Source: Scleromatobacter humisilvae | GTDB lineage: Bacteria > Pseudomonadota > Gammaproteobacteria > Burkholderiales > Burkholderiaceae_C | Assembly: GCF_023231945.1 (NCBI RefSeq) | Contig: NZ_JAJLJH010000001.1 | Location: forward strand, 868,001 to 932,000 | Length of the DNA stretch: 64,000 nucleotides | Direction: 5' to 3' | Part shown: piece after piece, positions 33,748-43,718 of the stretch | Layout of the letters: each line of letters begins with the position of its first letter | Position numbering within the stretch: the stretch's first letter is position 1 | Made by a program: the position numbers and the translations under genes | Notes under the pieces: model-generated | What the model was told of the DNA's origin: nothing | The model's input: only the letters and a program-made list of their open reading frames with translations | The model's database searches: none

Positions 33748-35808
33748 TCACGCCTGGCGACGGCGCGCGGCCACGCCGAGCAGGCCCAGGCCGGCCAGCA
33801 GCAGCGCGACGTTGGCGGGCTCCGGCACGGCGGTGACGTCGGTGTAGACGCCGTCGAAGCGATATTCGGCCGCGGCGCCGTCGATCGTCGTATCGCCCAT
33901 CAGCGCGAGGAACGCGGCGTTGCCGGTCAGGTTGCCGAGGAAGCGCAGTGCGTAGTCGGGCGAGCTGGAGGCGAGCCAGTCGGTCACGTCCAGCGCCGAG
34001 CCGGCGGCGACGGTGCCCAGCGCGTCGAGGGTCAGCGACGATTCGCCGAGGTCGATCGACGAGTCCTTGCCGACGGACATCACCGCGAATTCCTGGCCGT
34101 TCGCGCCGTGCACGTCGACCAGCTTGAGCAGGCCGCCCTCGAGGTCCAGCTTGCTGCCGGCGGCGAGCCGGTTGGCGCCGTCCAGCACCAGCTTCGCGCC
34201 GGCGTCGACGGTGGTCGTGCCGGTGTAGCTGTTGACGCCCGACAGCGTGACGGTGCCGCTGGCGACCTCGACGCTGCTGAAGTTGGAGATGCCCGAGGCG
34301 TAGGCGAAGCTGTTGCCGGCGCCCGGCGAGATCGTCATCTTGTTGGCGCTGTTGGAGCCGCCGTCGATGTTGCCCAGCACCGCGGCCGAGCCGCCGGTGA
34401 TGTTGAACGTCACCTTGCCGCCGCCGCCCGCGAAGGCGATGCCGCTGCTGCTGCCGTCGATCTTGCCGGCGCTGTTGATCGTGACGGCGTCCGCCCCGCC
34501 CACGATCGCGGCGTCGGTCGTGCCGCCGCCGCGGATGGTGGCGCCGGCATCGTTGGTGATCGTGGCGCTGAACGCGCTCAGGTTGCCCTTGAGGCCGATC
34601 GCGTAGCCGTTGCTGCCGCTGATCAGGCCGCCGGCCTGGTTCCACACGGTGGCGTTGCCGTAGAGGCCGTCGCGCTGGCCGGTCTCGTTGCCCTTGGCGT
34701 CGAGGATGTCGTTGCCGGTCAGCGTGATGCCGACGCCCTTGCCGTTGGCGTTGCCCGCGGCGACGTAGCCCGCGATCGTGCCCGAGTTCGTGATCGTGCC
34801 GCCGCCGACGGTGATGCCCTCGCTGAACGCCGTGGCGCCCGACGGGTCGACCGCGTTGAGCGACTGGATCACGCCGGTGTTGATCAGGTTGACCAGGCCG
34901 TCCACGTCCACGCCGTCGCCATCGCCCGTCACGCCGTTGCCGGTGATCGTGCCGTGATTGGTGACGGTGACGAGCTGCTTGCCGTTGAAGCCGTCGAGGT
35001 TGATGCCCGAGCCGTTGTCGCCCTCGATGACGCCGCCCAGCGCATTGACGATGGTCATCGTGTACGCGGTGTTCGCGTCGACCGCGCCGCCGGTGATGCC
35101 GTGGCGGCCGCCTTCGACCAGGCCGCTGTTGTTCACCGTGATGCCGCTGTTGTTCTGGCCGTCGATGCCGTCGCTGCTGCTGCCGGTCGTCGTGACCGAG
35201 ACGATGGTGCCGGCGTTGTTGACCACGCCGTTGACGCCCGGACGCACCGCGTCGGCCTCCAGCGCCTTCAGCAGGCCGGTGGCATAGTTGTTGACGGTGT
35301 TGGCACCCGTCATCGCGTTGAAGTCGACGGCCTGGCTGCCGCCGGCGGATGCGTTGTTCGACAGCATCGTGCCGTAGTTGTTCAGCGTGACGCTGGACTT
35401 GGCCTTGTTCATCTGGATGACGTCGCCGTCGGCCGTCTGCATCAGCGCGGCGGAGTTGCTCGCGCTGCCGTTGTTGACGACCAGGTTGGTGACGCCGGTG
35501 TTGTCGCGGATCGCGCGGCCCGCGTTCGAGCCGGTGCCCGATTGCAGCAGCTTGCCCTGGTTGTCGATCGTGGCGTTGTTGCCGGTAACCGTGATCGCGA
35601 CGTTGCCGCCGCTCACGTCGAGCGTGCTGCCCGCCGTGATCGAGCCCGTGCCGCTGGACAGCGTCTGCGCCGTGTTCGACGTCCCGTTGACGGTGAAGCC
35701 GGCGGCCTGGGCCTGGGTCGCGCCCAGCGCGGCCAGCAGCGGAACGAGAACGAACGGGGCGCGCGCGTGCGCAAGCGTCGAAGAGAAGGTCGGCATCTGG
35801 AATTCCAT
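33748..35808 (-). CDS. Beta-helical surface protein with autotransporter repeat and PEP-CTERM signal
   Basis: Reads 686 aa; a start at 35796 (MPTFSSTLA), preceded by GGAA, is also likely. Signal peptide (VLVPLLAALGATQAQA). About 480 residues of Asn/Gly/Thr/Ser-rich repeats of the type 'NNAGTI', 'NSGLVEGG', 'NHGTITGNG', 'NTGVIQS' indicate a right-handed beta helix. An autotransporter-associated strand repeat (GVNSYTGTTTVDAG) lies near residues 520-550. The C-terminus is a PEP-CTERM signal: VPEP, a hydrophobic segment, then RRR. There is no beta-barrel. Predicted to be processed by an exosortase (not in the window) and displayed or released. Divergent from the sedolisin gene. Confidence 0.9.
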   Translation of the reverse strand: MEFQMPTFSSTLAHARAPFVLVPLLAALGATQAQAAGFTVNGTSNTAQTLSSGTGSITAGSTLDVSGGNVAITVTGNNATIDNQGKLLQSGTGSNAGRAIRDNTGVTNLVVNNGSASNSAALMQTADGDVIQMNKAKSSVTLNNYGTMLSNNASAGGSQAVDFNAMTGANTVNNYATGLLKALEADAVRPGVNGVVNNAGTIVSVTTTGSSSDGIDGQNNSGITVNNSGLVEGGRHGITGGAVDANTAYTMTIVNALGGVIEGDNGSGINLDGFNGKQLVTVTNHGTITGNGVTGDGDGVDVDGLVNLINTGVIQSLNAVDPSGATAFSEGITVGGGTITNSGTIAGYVAAGNANGKGVGITLTGNDILDAKGNETGQRDGLYGNATVWNQAGGLISGSNGYAIGLKGNLSAFSATITNDAGATIRGGGTTDAAIVGGADAVTINSAGKIDGSSSGIAFAGGGGKVTFNITGGSAAVLGNIDGGSNSANKMTISPGAGNSFAYASGISNFSSVEVASGTVTLSGVNSYTGTTTVDAGAKLVLDGANRLAAGSKLDLEGGLLKLVDVHGANGQEFAVMSVGKDSSIDLGESSLTLDALGTVAAGSALDVTDWLASSSPDYALRFLGNLTGNAAFLALMGDTTIDGAAAEYRFDGVYTDVTAVPEPANVALLLAGLGLLGVAARRRQA

Positions 35809-36005
35809 CGTTGTAGGCGCCGAACGACTTCGGCTGAGCCCCCATGGATCGCCTCACCCTCCGCGTCCATAGGTCGGGACAGTGTCGTAACGGGATGTGA
35901 CCGCGGCATGACAACGACCCCGCAACCTGTCGCCGTCCTGAGCGCGGAGGCACGCACAAACCCGCATCGGGATACCTCGTCCCAAGTTTCGAGCCAAGGC
36001 CGTCG

Positions 36006-36034
36006 TTGACAGGCCCCGGGGCGGCGCCCAGACT
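36006..36034 (+). promoter_or_regulatory. Candidate sigma70 promoter of the sedolisin gene
   Basis: Perfect -35 TTGACA (36006-36011), 17-base spacer, -10 CAGACT (3/6). Predicts transcription from about 36041 and a leader of about 50 bases. Confidence 0.5.
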
Positions 36035-36089
36035 TTTCCGTCACCCGGACTGGCTCCCAGTTCCTGGTTCCCACCACGAGAGGTTCCCC

Positions 36090-37979
36090 ATGCGAATCAA
36101 CAGGATCACGGCCGCGGCACTCTGCGCCGCCGGCGTGCTCGCCAGCCAGGCCGCGCTGTCGGCACCGATGGCTTCGTCCACGATGACTCCCGCGACGGTC
36201 ACTGCCGCGGCGGCGCAGGATCTCGTCACGTTCGGCGTCTACCTTCCGCTGCGCCACCAGGCCGAGCTCGATGCGCTGCTCGTGCAACTGCACGACAAGA
36301 CCTCGCCGAAATACCAGCAGTGGCTGCAGCCCGCCGACTTCATCGCGCAGTTCGGCCCGCGGCCCGAGGACATCGCCGCCGTGAAGAACGCGCTGACCGC
36401 GCGCGGCCTCACGATCGTGTCGACCAGCGCGCACGGCGTGCGCGTGAGCGGCAGCGCCGCGGCCGTGCAGCAGGCGTTCAGCACGCCGCTGCTCAAGGTC
36501 ACGCGCCATTCGCACACGCGGTTCCAGGCGCGCCAGCCGCTGAGCGTGCCGAGCGAGCTCGCCTCGATCGAGCTGCGCGTCACCGGCCTCGACGCGCTGC
36601 CGCTCAAGCACGTGCACGCGCGCGTCCTCGGCAAGGTGCCGCCGACGGCCGGCGACAACCGCTACAGCCCCACCGGCCCGTACTGGTTCGACGACCTGAA
36701 GCAGGCCTACGACTACCCCGCCTACAGCAGCTCGACCGACGGCAGCGGCGTCAGCGTCGCGGTGCTGATGTCCGACCTGATCTACCCGGACGACGTCGCC
36801 GCGGCGTTCAACCACGAGAAGTTCACGGCGATCACCGGCAAGCCCGCGCCCAGCGTGACGACGGTGGCGATCGACGGCGGCGGCGTCCTCAACGGCGACG
36901 GCTCCGTCGAGGCCAGCCTGGACGTGCAGCAGGTGCTCGGCGGCGCGCCCGGCGCCAAGGTGACGCTGGTCAGCATCCCGGACCTGTCCGACGACCACAT
37001 CATGGACGGCTACCAGTACATCATCGATTCCAACAAGTACGACATCGTCAACTCGTCGTTCGGCGGCTGCGAACTGGGCTACAACCCCGCGTACAACGAC
37101 GGCCAGGACCTGACGTACATCCTGCAGCAGTACCACGACCTGTTCCAGCAAGGCAACGCGCAGGGCATCACGTTCGTAGCCAGCTCGGGCGACGAGGCAG
37201 GTCTCGAATGCCCGACCCCCGACTACCTCTCCGGCGGCACCAACGCGACGTTCGTGACCAGCGTCAGCACGCCCGCCGCCGACCCGGACGTGACGGCCGT
37301 CGGCGGCGGCAACCTGGTCACCACCAGTTCGACGACGACGCTGGCCTCGGCCTACGTGCGCGAGAGTGCGAATGCCGATCCCGAAGTGCCGTACGACATC
37401 TACGGCCTCGGCGCGAACGTGTCGGGCGGCTACTGGGGCGCGGGCGGTGGCGTGAGCACGATCTTCAGGAAGCCGCTGTACCAGATCCTGGCCAACACCG
37501 GCTCGAGCAAGTGGCGCACGCTGCCCGACGTGGGCATGCAGGTCGGGGGCTGCCCCTTCGGCATCTCCGCCAGCTGCGATCCCGACGACAGCGCGGTCAT
37601 CATCGCCTACGATGTCGACGACCCGGACAACGGTGGTTTCTTCGGGCTGATCGGCACGTCGGTGTCGTCGCCCGAGTTCGTCGGCGCGCTCGCGCTCTAC
37701 GAGCAGCAGCTCGGCAAGAAGAACCATCGGATGGGCAACGCCAACTACTACCTGTACGCGGCCGGCGCGCTGCAGACGCTGTTCGGGGGCACGAAGGCAC
37801 CCGCGGAGCTGCAGTTCTATCACCGCAACAATCCGGGCTTCAACGGCGTCGTGCACGACAGCTTCCCGAGCTACAACTACAACTACGTGTACGGCAACGG
37901 CAGCCCCGACGTGCGCAAGTTGTTCGGCCTGACGGGCTACAAGGCAGCCGGCGTGCCGCAGACCTCGACCAATCCGTAA
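36090..37979 (+). CDS. Secreted S53 (sedolisin/kumamolisin) pro-peptidase
   Basis: Acid-active serine-carboxyl endopeptidase made as a pro-enzyme. Reads 629 aa from ATG 36090. Signal peptide (RITAAALCAAGVLASQAALSA), a pro-kumamolisin domain (about residues 45-185: VYLPLRHQAELDALL, YQQWLQPADFIAQFGP), then the S53 domain. The catalytic set is complete: Glu274 and Asp278 (VEASLDVQ), oxyanion Asp368 (SSGDEAG) and Ser524 (GTSVSS). A C-terminal GNGSPDVRKLFGL matches the calcium-site region. No PEP-CTERM tail. Strong terminator behind; single gene. Confidence 0.95.
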   Translation: MRINRITAAALCAAGVLASQAALSAPMASSTMTPATVTAAAAQDLVTFGVYLPLRHQAELDALLVQLHDKTSPKYQQWLQPADFIAQFGPRPEDIAAVKNALTARGLTIVSTSAHGVRVSGSAAAVQQAFSTPLLKVTRHSHTRFQARQPLSVPSELASIELRVTGLDALPLKHVHARVLGKVPPTAGDNRYSPTGPYWFDDLKQAYDYPAYSSSTDGSGVSVAVLMSDLIYPDDVAAAFNHEKFTAITGKPAPSVTTVAIDGGGVLNGDGSVEASLDVQQVLGGAPGAKVTLVSIPDLSDDHIMDGYQYIIDSNKYDIVNSSFGGCELGYNPAYNDGQDLTYILQQYHDLFQQGNAQGITFVASSGDEAGLECPTPDYLSGGTNATFVTSVSTPAADPDVTAVGGGNLVTTSSTTTLASAYVRESANADPEVPYDIYGLGANVSGGYWGAGGGVSTIFRKPLYQILANTGSSKWRTLPDVGMQVGGCPFGISASCDPDDSAVIIAYDVDDPDNGGFFGLIGTSVSSPEFVGALALYEQQLGKKNHRMGNANYYLYAAGALQTLFGGTKAPAELQFYHRNNPGFNGVVHDSFPSYNYNYVYGNGSPDVRKLFGLTGYKAAGVPQTSTNP

Positions 37980-38003
37980 GCTGAAACTGTGTCGAAATGA
38001 ACG

Positions 38004-38034
38004 GGGCGTTCGCCATGCGGCGAACGCCCTTTTT
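38004..38034 (+). terminator. Strong intrinsic terminator of the sedolisin gene
   Basis: GGGCGTTCGCC-ATGC-GGCGAACGCCC (11 bp perfect stem) followed by TTTTT, 24 bases after the stop codon. Confidence 0.93.
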
Positions 38035-38184
38035 CATGGGTGGCGCGATGGTGCGCGGTGCGCTCGACGCGACCGCAAACGAATCCGGACGTTGCCACGG
38101 TCGCGCAGGCGGGCATGTGGATCGCCTGTTGATCGGGAGAAGTGCGGGCCACCGGCCTGCGCCCGAACCAACAGGAGACCTCCC

Positions 38185-38877
38185 ATGAGCAACACCACAC
38201 CCCGCCTGCGTGCCTTCCAGCTCGCCGTGATCGCCTCGGCGGCCGTCGCGCTCGGCGCCTGCTCGAAGAACGACGCCGATGTCGCGCCGCCGGTCGCCGC
38301 GACCAGCGCGCCCGCGCAGGTCGCCACCGCGCCCGTCCCGGCGCCCGTGGCCACGACGCCTGCGCCGGTGGTCGTCGCGCAGAACAGCAACGCCTACGAG
38401 CAGGGCCGCCGCGACCAGCAGCGCCAGGACGTGCGCCATGACCGTGACGGACGCACGCTGCACGAGCCGCCGCCGCGCGCCGACCGCGACACCGAGGTCG
38501 TCGACCAGCAACGCTGGCGCCACGACCAGCAGATAGCCGCGGCCACCTGCCGTGAATGCGGCGTGGTCGAATCCGTCGCCGCCGTGAAGGTCCAGGGCCA
38601 GACCAACGGCGTCGGCGCGGTGGCCGGCGGCCTCGGCGGCGCGCTGGTGGGCAACCGGATCGCCGGCCGCCATGACCGCACGCTGGGCGGCGTGGTCGGC
38701 GCAGTGGGCGGCGGCCTGCTGGGCAACGCCATCGAGAAGCACGAGCGCACGACCACCGTCTTCGACGTCAGCGTGCGCATGGACGATGGCACGCTGCGCA
38801 CGGTGCGCGAGTCGACCTCGCCGGCCGTGGGCGAGAAGGTGCGCGTCGAGGCCGACGGCCTGCACGCCCGCACCTGA
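38185..38877 (+). CDS. Glycine-zipper 2TM (SlyB/Rick17kDa-like) lipoprotein
   Basis: Reads 230 aa. Lipoprotein signal peptide with lipobox LGAC (Cys about 25), then a Pro/Ala/Val-rich spacer and an Arg/Asp/Gln-rich region (QGRRDQQRQDVRHDRDGR). The glycine-zipper 2TM domain follows: GVGAVAGGLGGALVG and LGGVVGAVGGGLLGNAIEK, then a beta C-terminus (VSVRMDDGTLRTV ... GEKVRVEADGL). Relatives are outer-membrane lipoproteins with structural or stress roles. aggaga lies about 10 bases before the ATG. Confidence 0.9.
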   Translation: MSNTTPRLRAFQLAVIASAAVALGACSKNDADVAPPVAATSAPAQVATAPVPAPVATTPAPVVVAQNSNAYEQGRRDQQRQDVRHDRDGRTLHEPPPRADRDTEVVDQQRWRHDQQIAAATCRECGVVESVAAVKVQGQTNGVGAVAGGLGGALVGNRIAGRHDRTLGGVVGAVGGGLLGNAIEKHERTTTVFDVSVRMDDGTLRTVRESTSPAVGEKVRVEADGLHART

Positions 38878-38885
38878 GCGCGCGC

Positions 38886-38911
38886 GAGGCGCCGCTCGCG
38901 CGCGGCGCCTC
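38886..38911. terminator. Possible bidirectional terminator between lipoprotein gene and metF
   Basis: GAGGCGCCG (38886-38894) pairs with CGGCGCCTC (38903-38911). The T-run after it is weak (ccattt), so the call rests on the hairpin and its place between convergent genes. Confidence 0.45.
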
Positions 38912-38928
38912 GCCATTTCGCGGTCGAC

Positions 38929-39759
38929 CTAGTGGCCGATCGCGCCGGCCAGCGCCAGCGTCGCGGCGGACTGGTTCATCGTGTAGAAGTGCAGCGACGG
39001 CACGCCGCCGGCGATCAGCCGCTCGCACAGCGCGGCCATCACGTCGAGGCCGAAGGCCTTGATGGACTTGGTGTCGTCGCCGAACGACTGCAGGCGCAGC
39101 CGCATCCAGCGCGGGATCTCGCAGCCCGAGTTGTCGGCGAAGCGCATCAGGCCGCTCGAGTTCGTGATCGGCATGATGCCCGGCACGATGGGGATCTCGA
39201 TGCCCATCGCGCGCACCTCGTCGACGAAGCGGAAGTAAGCGTCGGCGTTGAAGAACATCTGCGTGATGGCCGAATTCGCGCCCGCTGCCACCTTGGCCGC
39301 GAAGGCCTTCAGGTCGGCCTCGGGCGAGCGGGCCTGCGGATGTGTCTCGGGATAGGCGGCCACCTCGATGTGGAAGTGATCGTCCGAGTGCCGGCGGATC
39401 GCCTCGATCAGCTCGGTGGCGTAGCGGAACTCGCCGAAGCTGCCGGAGCCGCTGGGCAGGTCGCCGCGCAAGGCGACGAGCCGCTTGAAGCCGGCGGCCT
39501 TGAAGCCGTCCAGCGTCTCTCCCACGCTCGCGCGCGTGGCGCCGATGCAGGTGAAGTGCGGCACGCCGACGGCGCCTTCGTCGCGGATCGCCTGCACCAC
39601 TTGCAGCGTGCCCATCTGCGTCGACCCGCCCGCGCCGTAGGTGACGGAGCAGAACTCGGGCTTGAGCGCATACAGCTCGGCCCGCGCGGCGGCCAGCTTG
39701 GCCATGCCTTCGGGCGTCTTCGGCGGGAAGAACTCGAGGCTGACGGGAATGTTGATCAT
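38929..39759 (-). CDS. metF: 5,10-methylenetetrahydrofolate reductase
   Basis: FAD enzyme that makes 5-methyl-THF, the methyl donor for homocysteine. Reads 276 aa from the ATG at 39759 (MINIPVSLEFFPPKT). TIM-barrel blocks: FEFF-like SLEFFPPK, CSVTYGAGGST, PHFTCIGA, ALRGDLP, ITQMFFNADAYFRF and PIVPGIMPI. Downstream of ahcY with 73 bases between; the pair regenerates methionine and is probably under the same SAH-responsive leader. The phage-holin-family gene often found between ahcY and metF in Burkholderiales is absent. Confidence 0.97.
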   Translation of the reverse strand: MINIPVSLEFFPPKTPEGMAKLAAARAELYALKPEFCSVTYGAGGSTQMGTLQVVQAIRDEGAVGVPHFTCIGATRASVGETLDGFKAAGFKRLVALRGDLPSGSGSFGEFRYATELIEAIRRHSDDHFHIEVAAYPETHPQARSPEADLKAFAAKVAAGANSAITQMFFNADAYFRFVDEVRAMGIEIPIVPGIMPITNSSGLMRFADNSGCEIPRWMRLRLQSFGDDTKSIKAFGLDVMAALCERLIAGGVPSLHFYTMNQSAATLALAGAIGH

Positions 39760-39832
39760 CGTGATTCCTTCGCGAGGGCACACCGCTCCCCGGCCTCGCG
39801 GTGGAGGCCAGGTCGCGCGCGCCGGGTCGAGA

Positions 39833-41260
<1,428 letters not shown>

Positions 41261-41328
41261 TGCGGTTCTCCGTTGAAGACCCGCGCCGCCGCAATGGAGA
41301 AGACCGGAATGGAGGCAGCCCGTGCACC

Positions 41329-41364
41329 CTCACCCGGCCCCTCGCATGCTGCGAAGCGGGTGAG
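41329..41364 (-). other. Leader hairpin between SAH aptamer and ahcY
   Basis: CTCACCCG pairs with CGGGTGAG, with an inner TCGCA/TGCGA stem. It lies between the aptamer and the ahcY start. No U-run follows on the minus strand, so it is not a simple terminator. It may belong to the riboswitch expression platform. Confidence 0.45.
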
Positions 41365-41379
41365 CGCGGTTGCCAAGAT

Positions 41380-41445
41380 GGGGTTCCGAGCCTGGGGTCT
41401 CGCGGCCGTGGTGACGGCCGGGCCTCGCAACGCTCCTCGGAATCA
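41380..41445 (-). promoter_or_regulatory. SAH (S-adenosylhomocysteine) riboswitch aptamer
   Basis: On the minus strand the leader begins UUCCGAGGAGCGUUGCGAGG and returns with CCCCAGGCUCGGAA. The P1 stem UUCCGAG/CUCGGAA, the conserved GAGGAGCG-UUGC core strand and the CCAGGCUCGG strand are those of the SAH riboswitch, known upstream of ahcY in many betaproteobacteria. The variable hairpin reads GGCCG-UCACCA-CGGCC. The predicted transcript start (about 41445) lies immediately 5' of P1. SAH binding normally turns ahcY on. Confidence 0.88.
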
Positions 41446-41451
41446 GGCGCG

Positions 41452-41481
41452 ATTATATCGACCGCGGACGGCCGGCCTCAA
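41452..41481 (-). promoter_or_regulatory. sigma70 promoter of ahcY
   Basis: Perfect -10 TATAAT (41452-41457) and -35 TTGAGG (41476-41481) with an 18-base spacer on the minus strand. Start of transcription predicted near 41445, directly at the riboswitch. Confidence 0.75.
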
Positions 41482-41504
41482 GACCGTCCGTCCGTCGGCT
41501 GTCG

Positions 41505-42329
41505 TCAATCGCGCGGCAGCTCGAGCGGCGCCTGGCGCAGCGCGCCGACCATGGGCGGCAGGCGCGAGACCTGGTTGACGATGTCGACGATGCCCGCGCA
41601 GCCGGTCTTGGCCTTGAGCCGCTTGACGTGGCTGCGCACGGTCTCGTCGCCGATCTCGAGCCGGGCGGCGATCTCCTTGACGCGCAGGCCTTCGCACAGG
41701 CCGGCCAGCACCTGCTGTTCGCGGCGCGACAGGCCCAGCTCGCGGGCATAGGCGTCCACCGACAGCGTCTCGGCGATGCGGCTGCGCGGCAGCGCGATCA
41801 GCACCGCGTGGCCGCTGTGGTGGGCCGACAGCGCGGCCGGCAGCGGCACGATGGACAGGTCGCAGGACTTGCCCTCCGACAGCGCATCGGACGGCGCGAA
41901 CGCCAGCATGCGGCGCTTGCCGCCGTCGCGCGCGCCGGCCAGCGCCTCGTCGAGCGCGCGCTGGTCGCTGGCCGAACGGCCGACCAGCCGCTTGCCGTTC
42001 AGCTGCAGTGTCTTCGCGCCGGCAAGCTCGACGCGCGCGGCGTGGTTGGCGTGCACCACGTGGCCGTCGGCGGCCATCAGCAGCAGGCCGTAGTCGACCT
42101 CGTCGAGCACGGCCGCCAGCAGCTTGGCCAGACCGGCACCCGGGCCGTTGCGGCGTTCCGGGCCGCGGTAGGCGAGCTCGGCCTCCAGCGCCTCGAGCTC
42201 GATGCGCGCGGCACCCAGCGACATCTGAGGCGACGGCGCGGTCTCTTCGGCCGTCCTTCCGATGAAGTGCAGCGTGTCGGCGCCGGCCTCGTGGCGCTTG
42301 GCTGACCTATTCAAATCAGACCCTTCCAT
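41505..42329 (-). CDS. LuxR-type regulator with PAS-like sensor
   Basis: Reads 274 aa. N-terminal polar region with a helix (ARIELEALEAELAYRGPERRNG), a PAS-like middle domain (LLAAVLDEVDYGLLLMAADGHVVHANHAA ... GKRLVGRSASDQRALDEAL) and a C-terminal LuxR HTH (GLSRREQQVLAGLCEGLRVKEIAARLEIGDETVRSHVKRLKAKTG spans roughly residues 205-248). No receiver or autoinducer domain, so the signal is probably a small molecule or redox state. Ends 24 bases upstream of the ahcY promoter, on the same strand. Confidence 0.85.
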   Translation of the reverse strand: MEGSDLNRSAKRHEAGADTLHFIGRTAEETAPSPQMSLGAARIELEALEAELAYRGPERRNGPGAGLAKLLAAVLDEVDYGLLLMAADGHVVHANHAARVELAGAKTLQLNGKRLVGRSASDQRALDEALAGARDGGKRRMLAFAPSDALSEGKSCDLSIVPLPAALSAHHSGHAVLIALPRSRIAETLSVDAYARELGLSRREQQVLAGLCEGLRVKEIAARLEIGDETVRSHVKRLKAKTGCAGIVDIVNQVSRLPPMVGALRQAPLELPRD

Positions 42330-42479
42330 GCATCCCTCTCACAGGCAAATCTGGCCTGCACTCCCGTTGCCGCGACGACGTCGCGGCCCGACAGGAGCGG
42401 GCCATCACATTTAACGTTCTTTCGGTTACGGCTGCGACGTTCTGGATGGCATCAACCCGCCCGCGCGCCAACTTCTGCA

Positions 42480-43628
42480 CTACTTTCGCGGCCGTCTGAG
42501 CCGGAAGGCAGCGTTACTGTCGAGCTGGAGGAATTCCGCCATGAGGGCCAGTTCGTCGTCGATCGCACGCGACAGCGGCTGATCGCGCGACCAGCCCCGG
42601 TCCGCAAAACCGAAATGCGCCTCCAGGCGCGACTTGTCGACCAGCGTGGCGTTGGCCCAGCCGATCGCCTGGTCGCCGTAGAGCAGCGGCAGCGCGTAGT
42701 GGCCCATCGTCCGCTTCGCGGCAGGCGTGTAGGCCTCGAACTTGTAGGCCCAGCCCCACAGCAGCTCGAAGCGCCGCCGGTCCCACACGATGGGATCGAA
42801 CGGCGCCAGCAGCCGCGCGCGCTGCGGGTCGACGCGCCACTTGCCCGCCGCAGGATCCTCGCCCGGCGTCCACAGCCAGGTCACGCCGTCGATCTTCACC
42901 TGGGGCAGCCCGGCGCGCAGCTCGGCGAGCAGCGTGCGCGTCTCGCCCTTCAGGTGCGGCGCGCCGTACTGCAGCAGTTGCGCGAGATAGCCCAGCGAAG
43001 CCGACGGCAGCGGCGCGTACTTCTCGACGACGCGCATCAGCAGCCGGCGCGCGCGCTCGTGGCGCGCGGCGGGGTCGTCGTCGGCCGGCGCGTGGTCGAC
43101 CGCCTCGTAGACGCGCGTGCCCGTCTCGCGCCGCACGACGCGCAGCAGGCCGCGATAGTGCATGCCGTCCAGCAGCGCGGTGCTGGCGTTGAGCGTGTTG
43201 GTGTTGCCCCAGCTCTGCACGCGTCCGTGGTCGAACACCTCCTGCACGTCGCGCGGATGCGTCGCGCCGCGCGCACGCACGAAGGCCAGCACCTCGGCGG
43301 CGCGGCGCTCGGTCGCGGCGTCCCATTGACGCCTGGCCGTGCGCGGATGCATCAACGCGAGCATGGCGCGCGGCATGAAGCCGTAGTTGACGAGGCAGTC
43401 CTCCTCGACATCGAGCCGCGGATAGCGCCGCTCGAGGTCGCCCGCGCGGTAGCCCTTGACGCGATGGCGCAGCGTCAGGTCCTGCGCGCGCGCCGGCGCC
43501 CGGATCGGGTCGGCCTGCACGAAGCCGAGGCGATCGATGGCCTTCTGCAGCGTCGTGGGCGGAAACAGCGTGCGGGCGACGGCGTAGCGGCGCAGCTTGT
43601 CGAGCGTGATGGGTTTCGAGCGGCTCAT
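42480..43628 (-). CDS. YcaQ-type winged-helix DNA glycosylase (crosslink repair)
   Basis: Member of the DUF1006/HTH_42 family; E. coli YcaQ unhooks DNA interstrand crosslinks. Reads 382 aa from the ATG at 43628 (MSRSKPITLDKLRRYA). Winged-helix blocks typical of the family: LQKAIDRLGFVQADPIRAPARAQDL, the catalytic-region LVNYGFMPRAML, RPQR-type DPQRARLLAPFDPIVWDRRR and a C-terminal YKFEAYTPAAKR. Stands alone, divergent from the PAP2 gene across 90 bases. Substrate specificity in this organism is inferred. Confidence 0.85.
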   Translation of the reverse strand: MSRSKPITLDKLRRYAVARTLFPPTTLQKAIDRLGFVQADPIRAPARAQDLTLRHRVKGYRAGDLERRYPRLDVEEDCLVNYGFMPRAMLALMHPRTARRQWDAATERRAAEVLAFVRARGATHPRDVQEVFDHGRVQSWGNTNTLNASTALLDGMHYRGLLRVVRRETGTRVYEAVDHAPADDDPAARHERARRLLMRVVEKYAPLPSASLGYLAQLLQYGAPHLKGETRTLLAELRAGLPQVKIDGVTWLWTPGEDPAAGKWRVDPQRARLLAPFDPIVWDRRRFELLWGWAYKFEAYTPAAKRTMGHYALPLLYGDQAIGWANATLVDKSRLEAHFGFADRGWSRDQPLSRAIDDELALMAEFLQLDSNAAFRLRRPRK

Positions 43629-43718
43629 GTGGCGGGTTCCTGTCGGGCGCATTCTGCCGCCGGCCCTGGCTCGCCCCACGAGCCAGTCGAAGCGCGGCCG
43701 TCGATACAATCGCCGCCC

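Noticed and set aside
33674-35959. Long frames in other phases over the PEP-CTERM protein gene
   Set aside because: Low-complexity Arg/Gln/His translations produced by the gene's repeats; the chosen frame has signal peptide, repeats and PEP-CTERM.
42330-42479. Small gene between the LuxR regulator and the YcaQ-like gene
   Set aside because: Only a few short frames without ribosome-binding sites; the region reads as the regulator's promoter.
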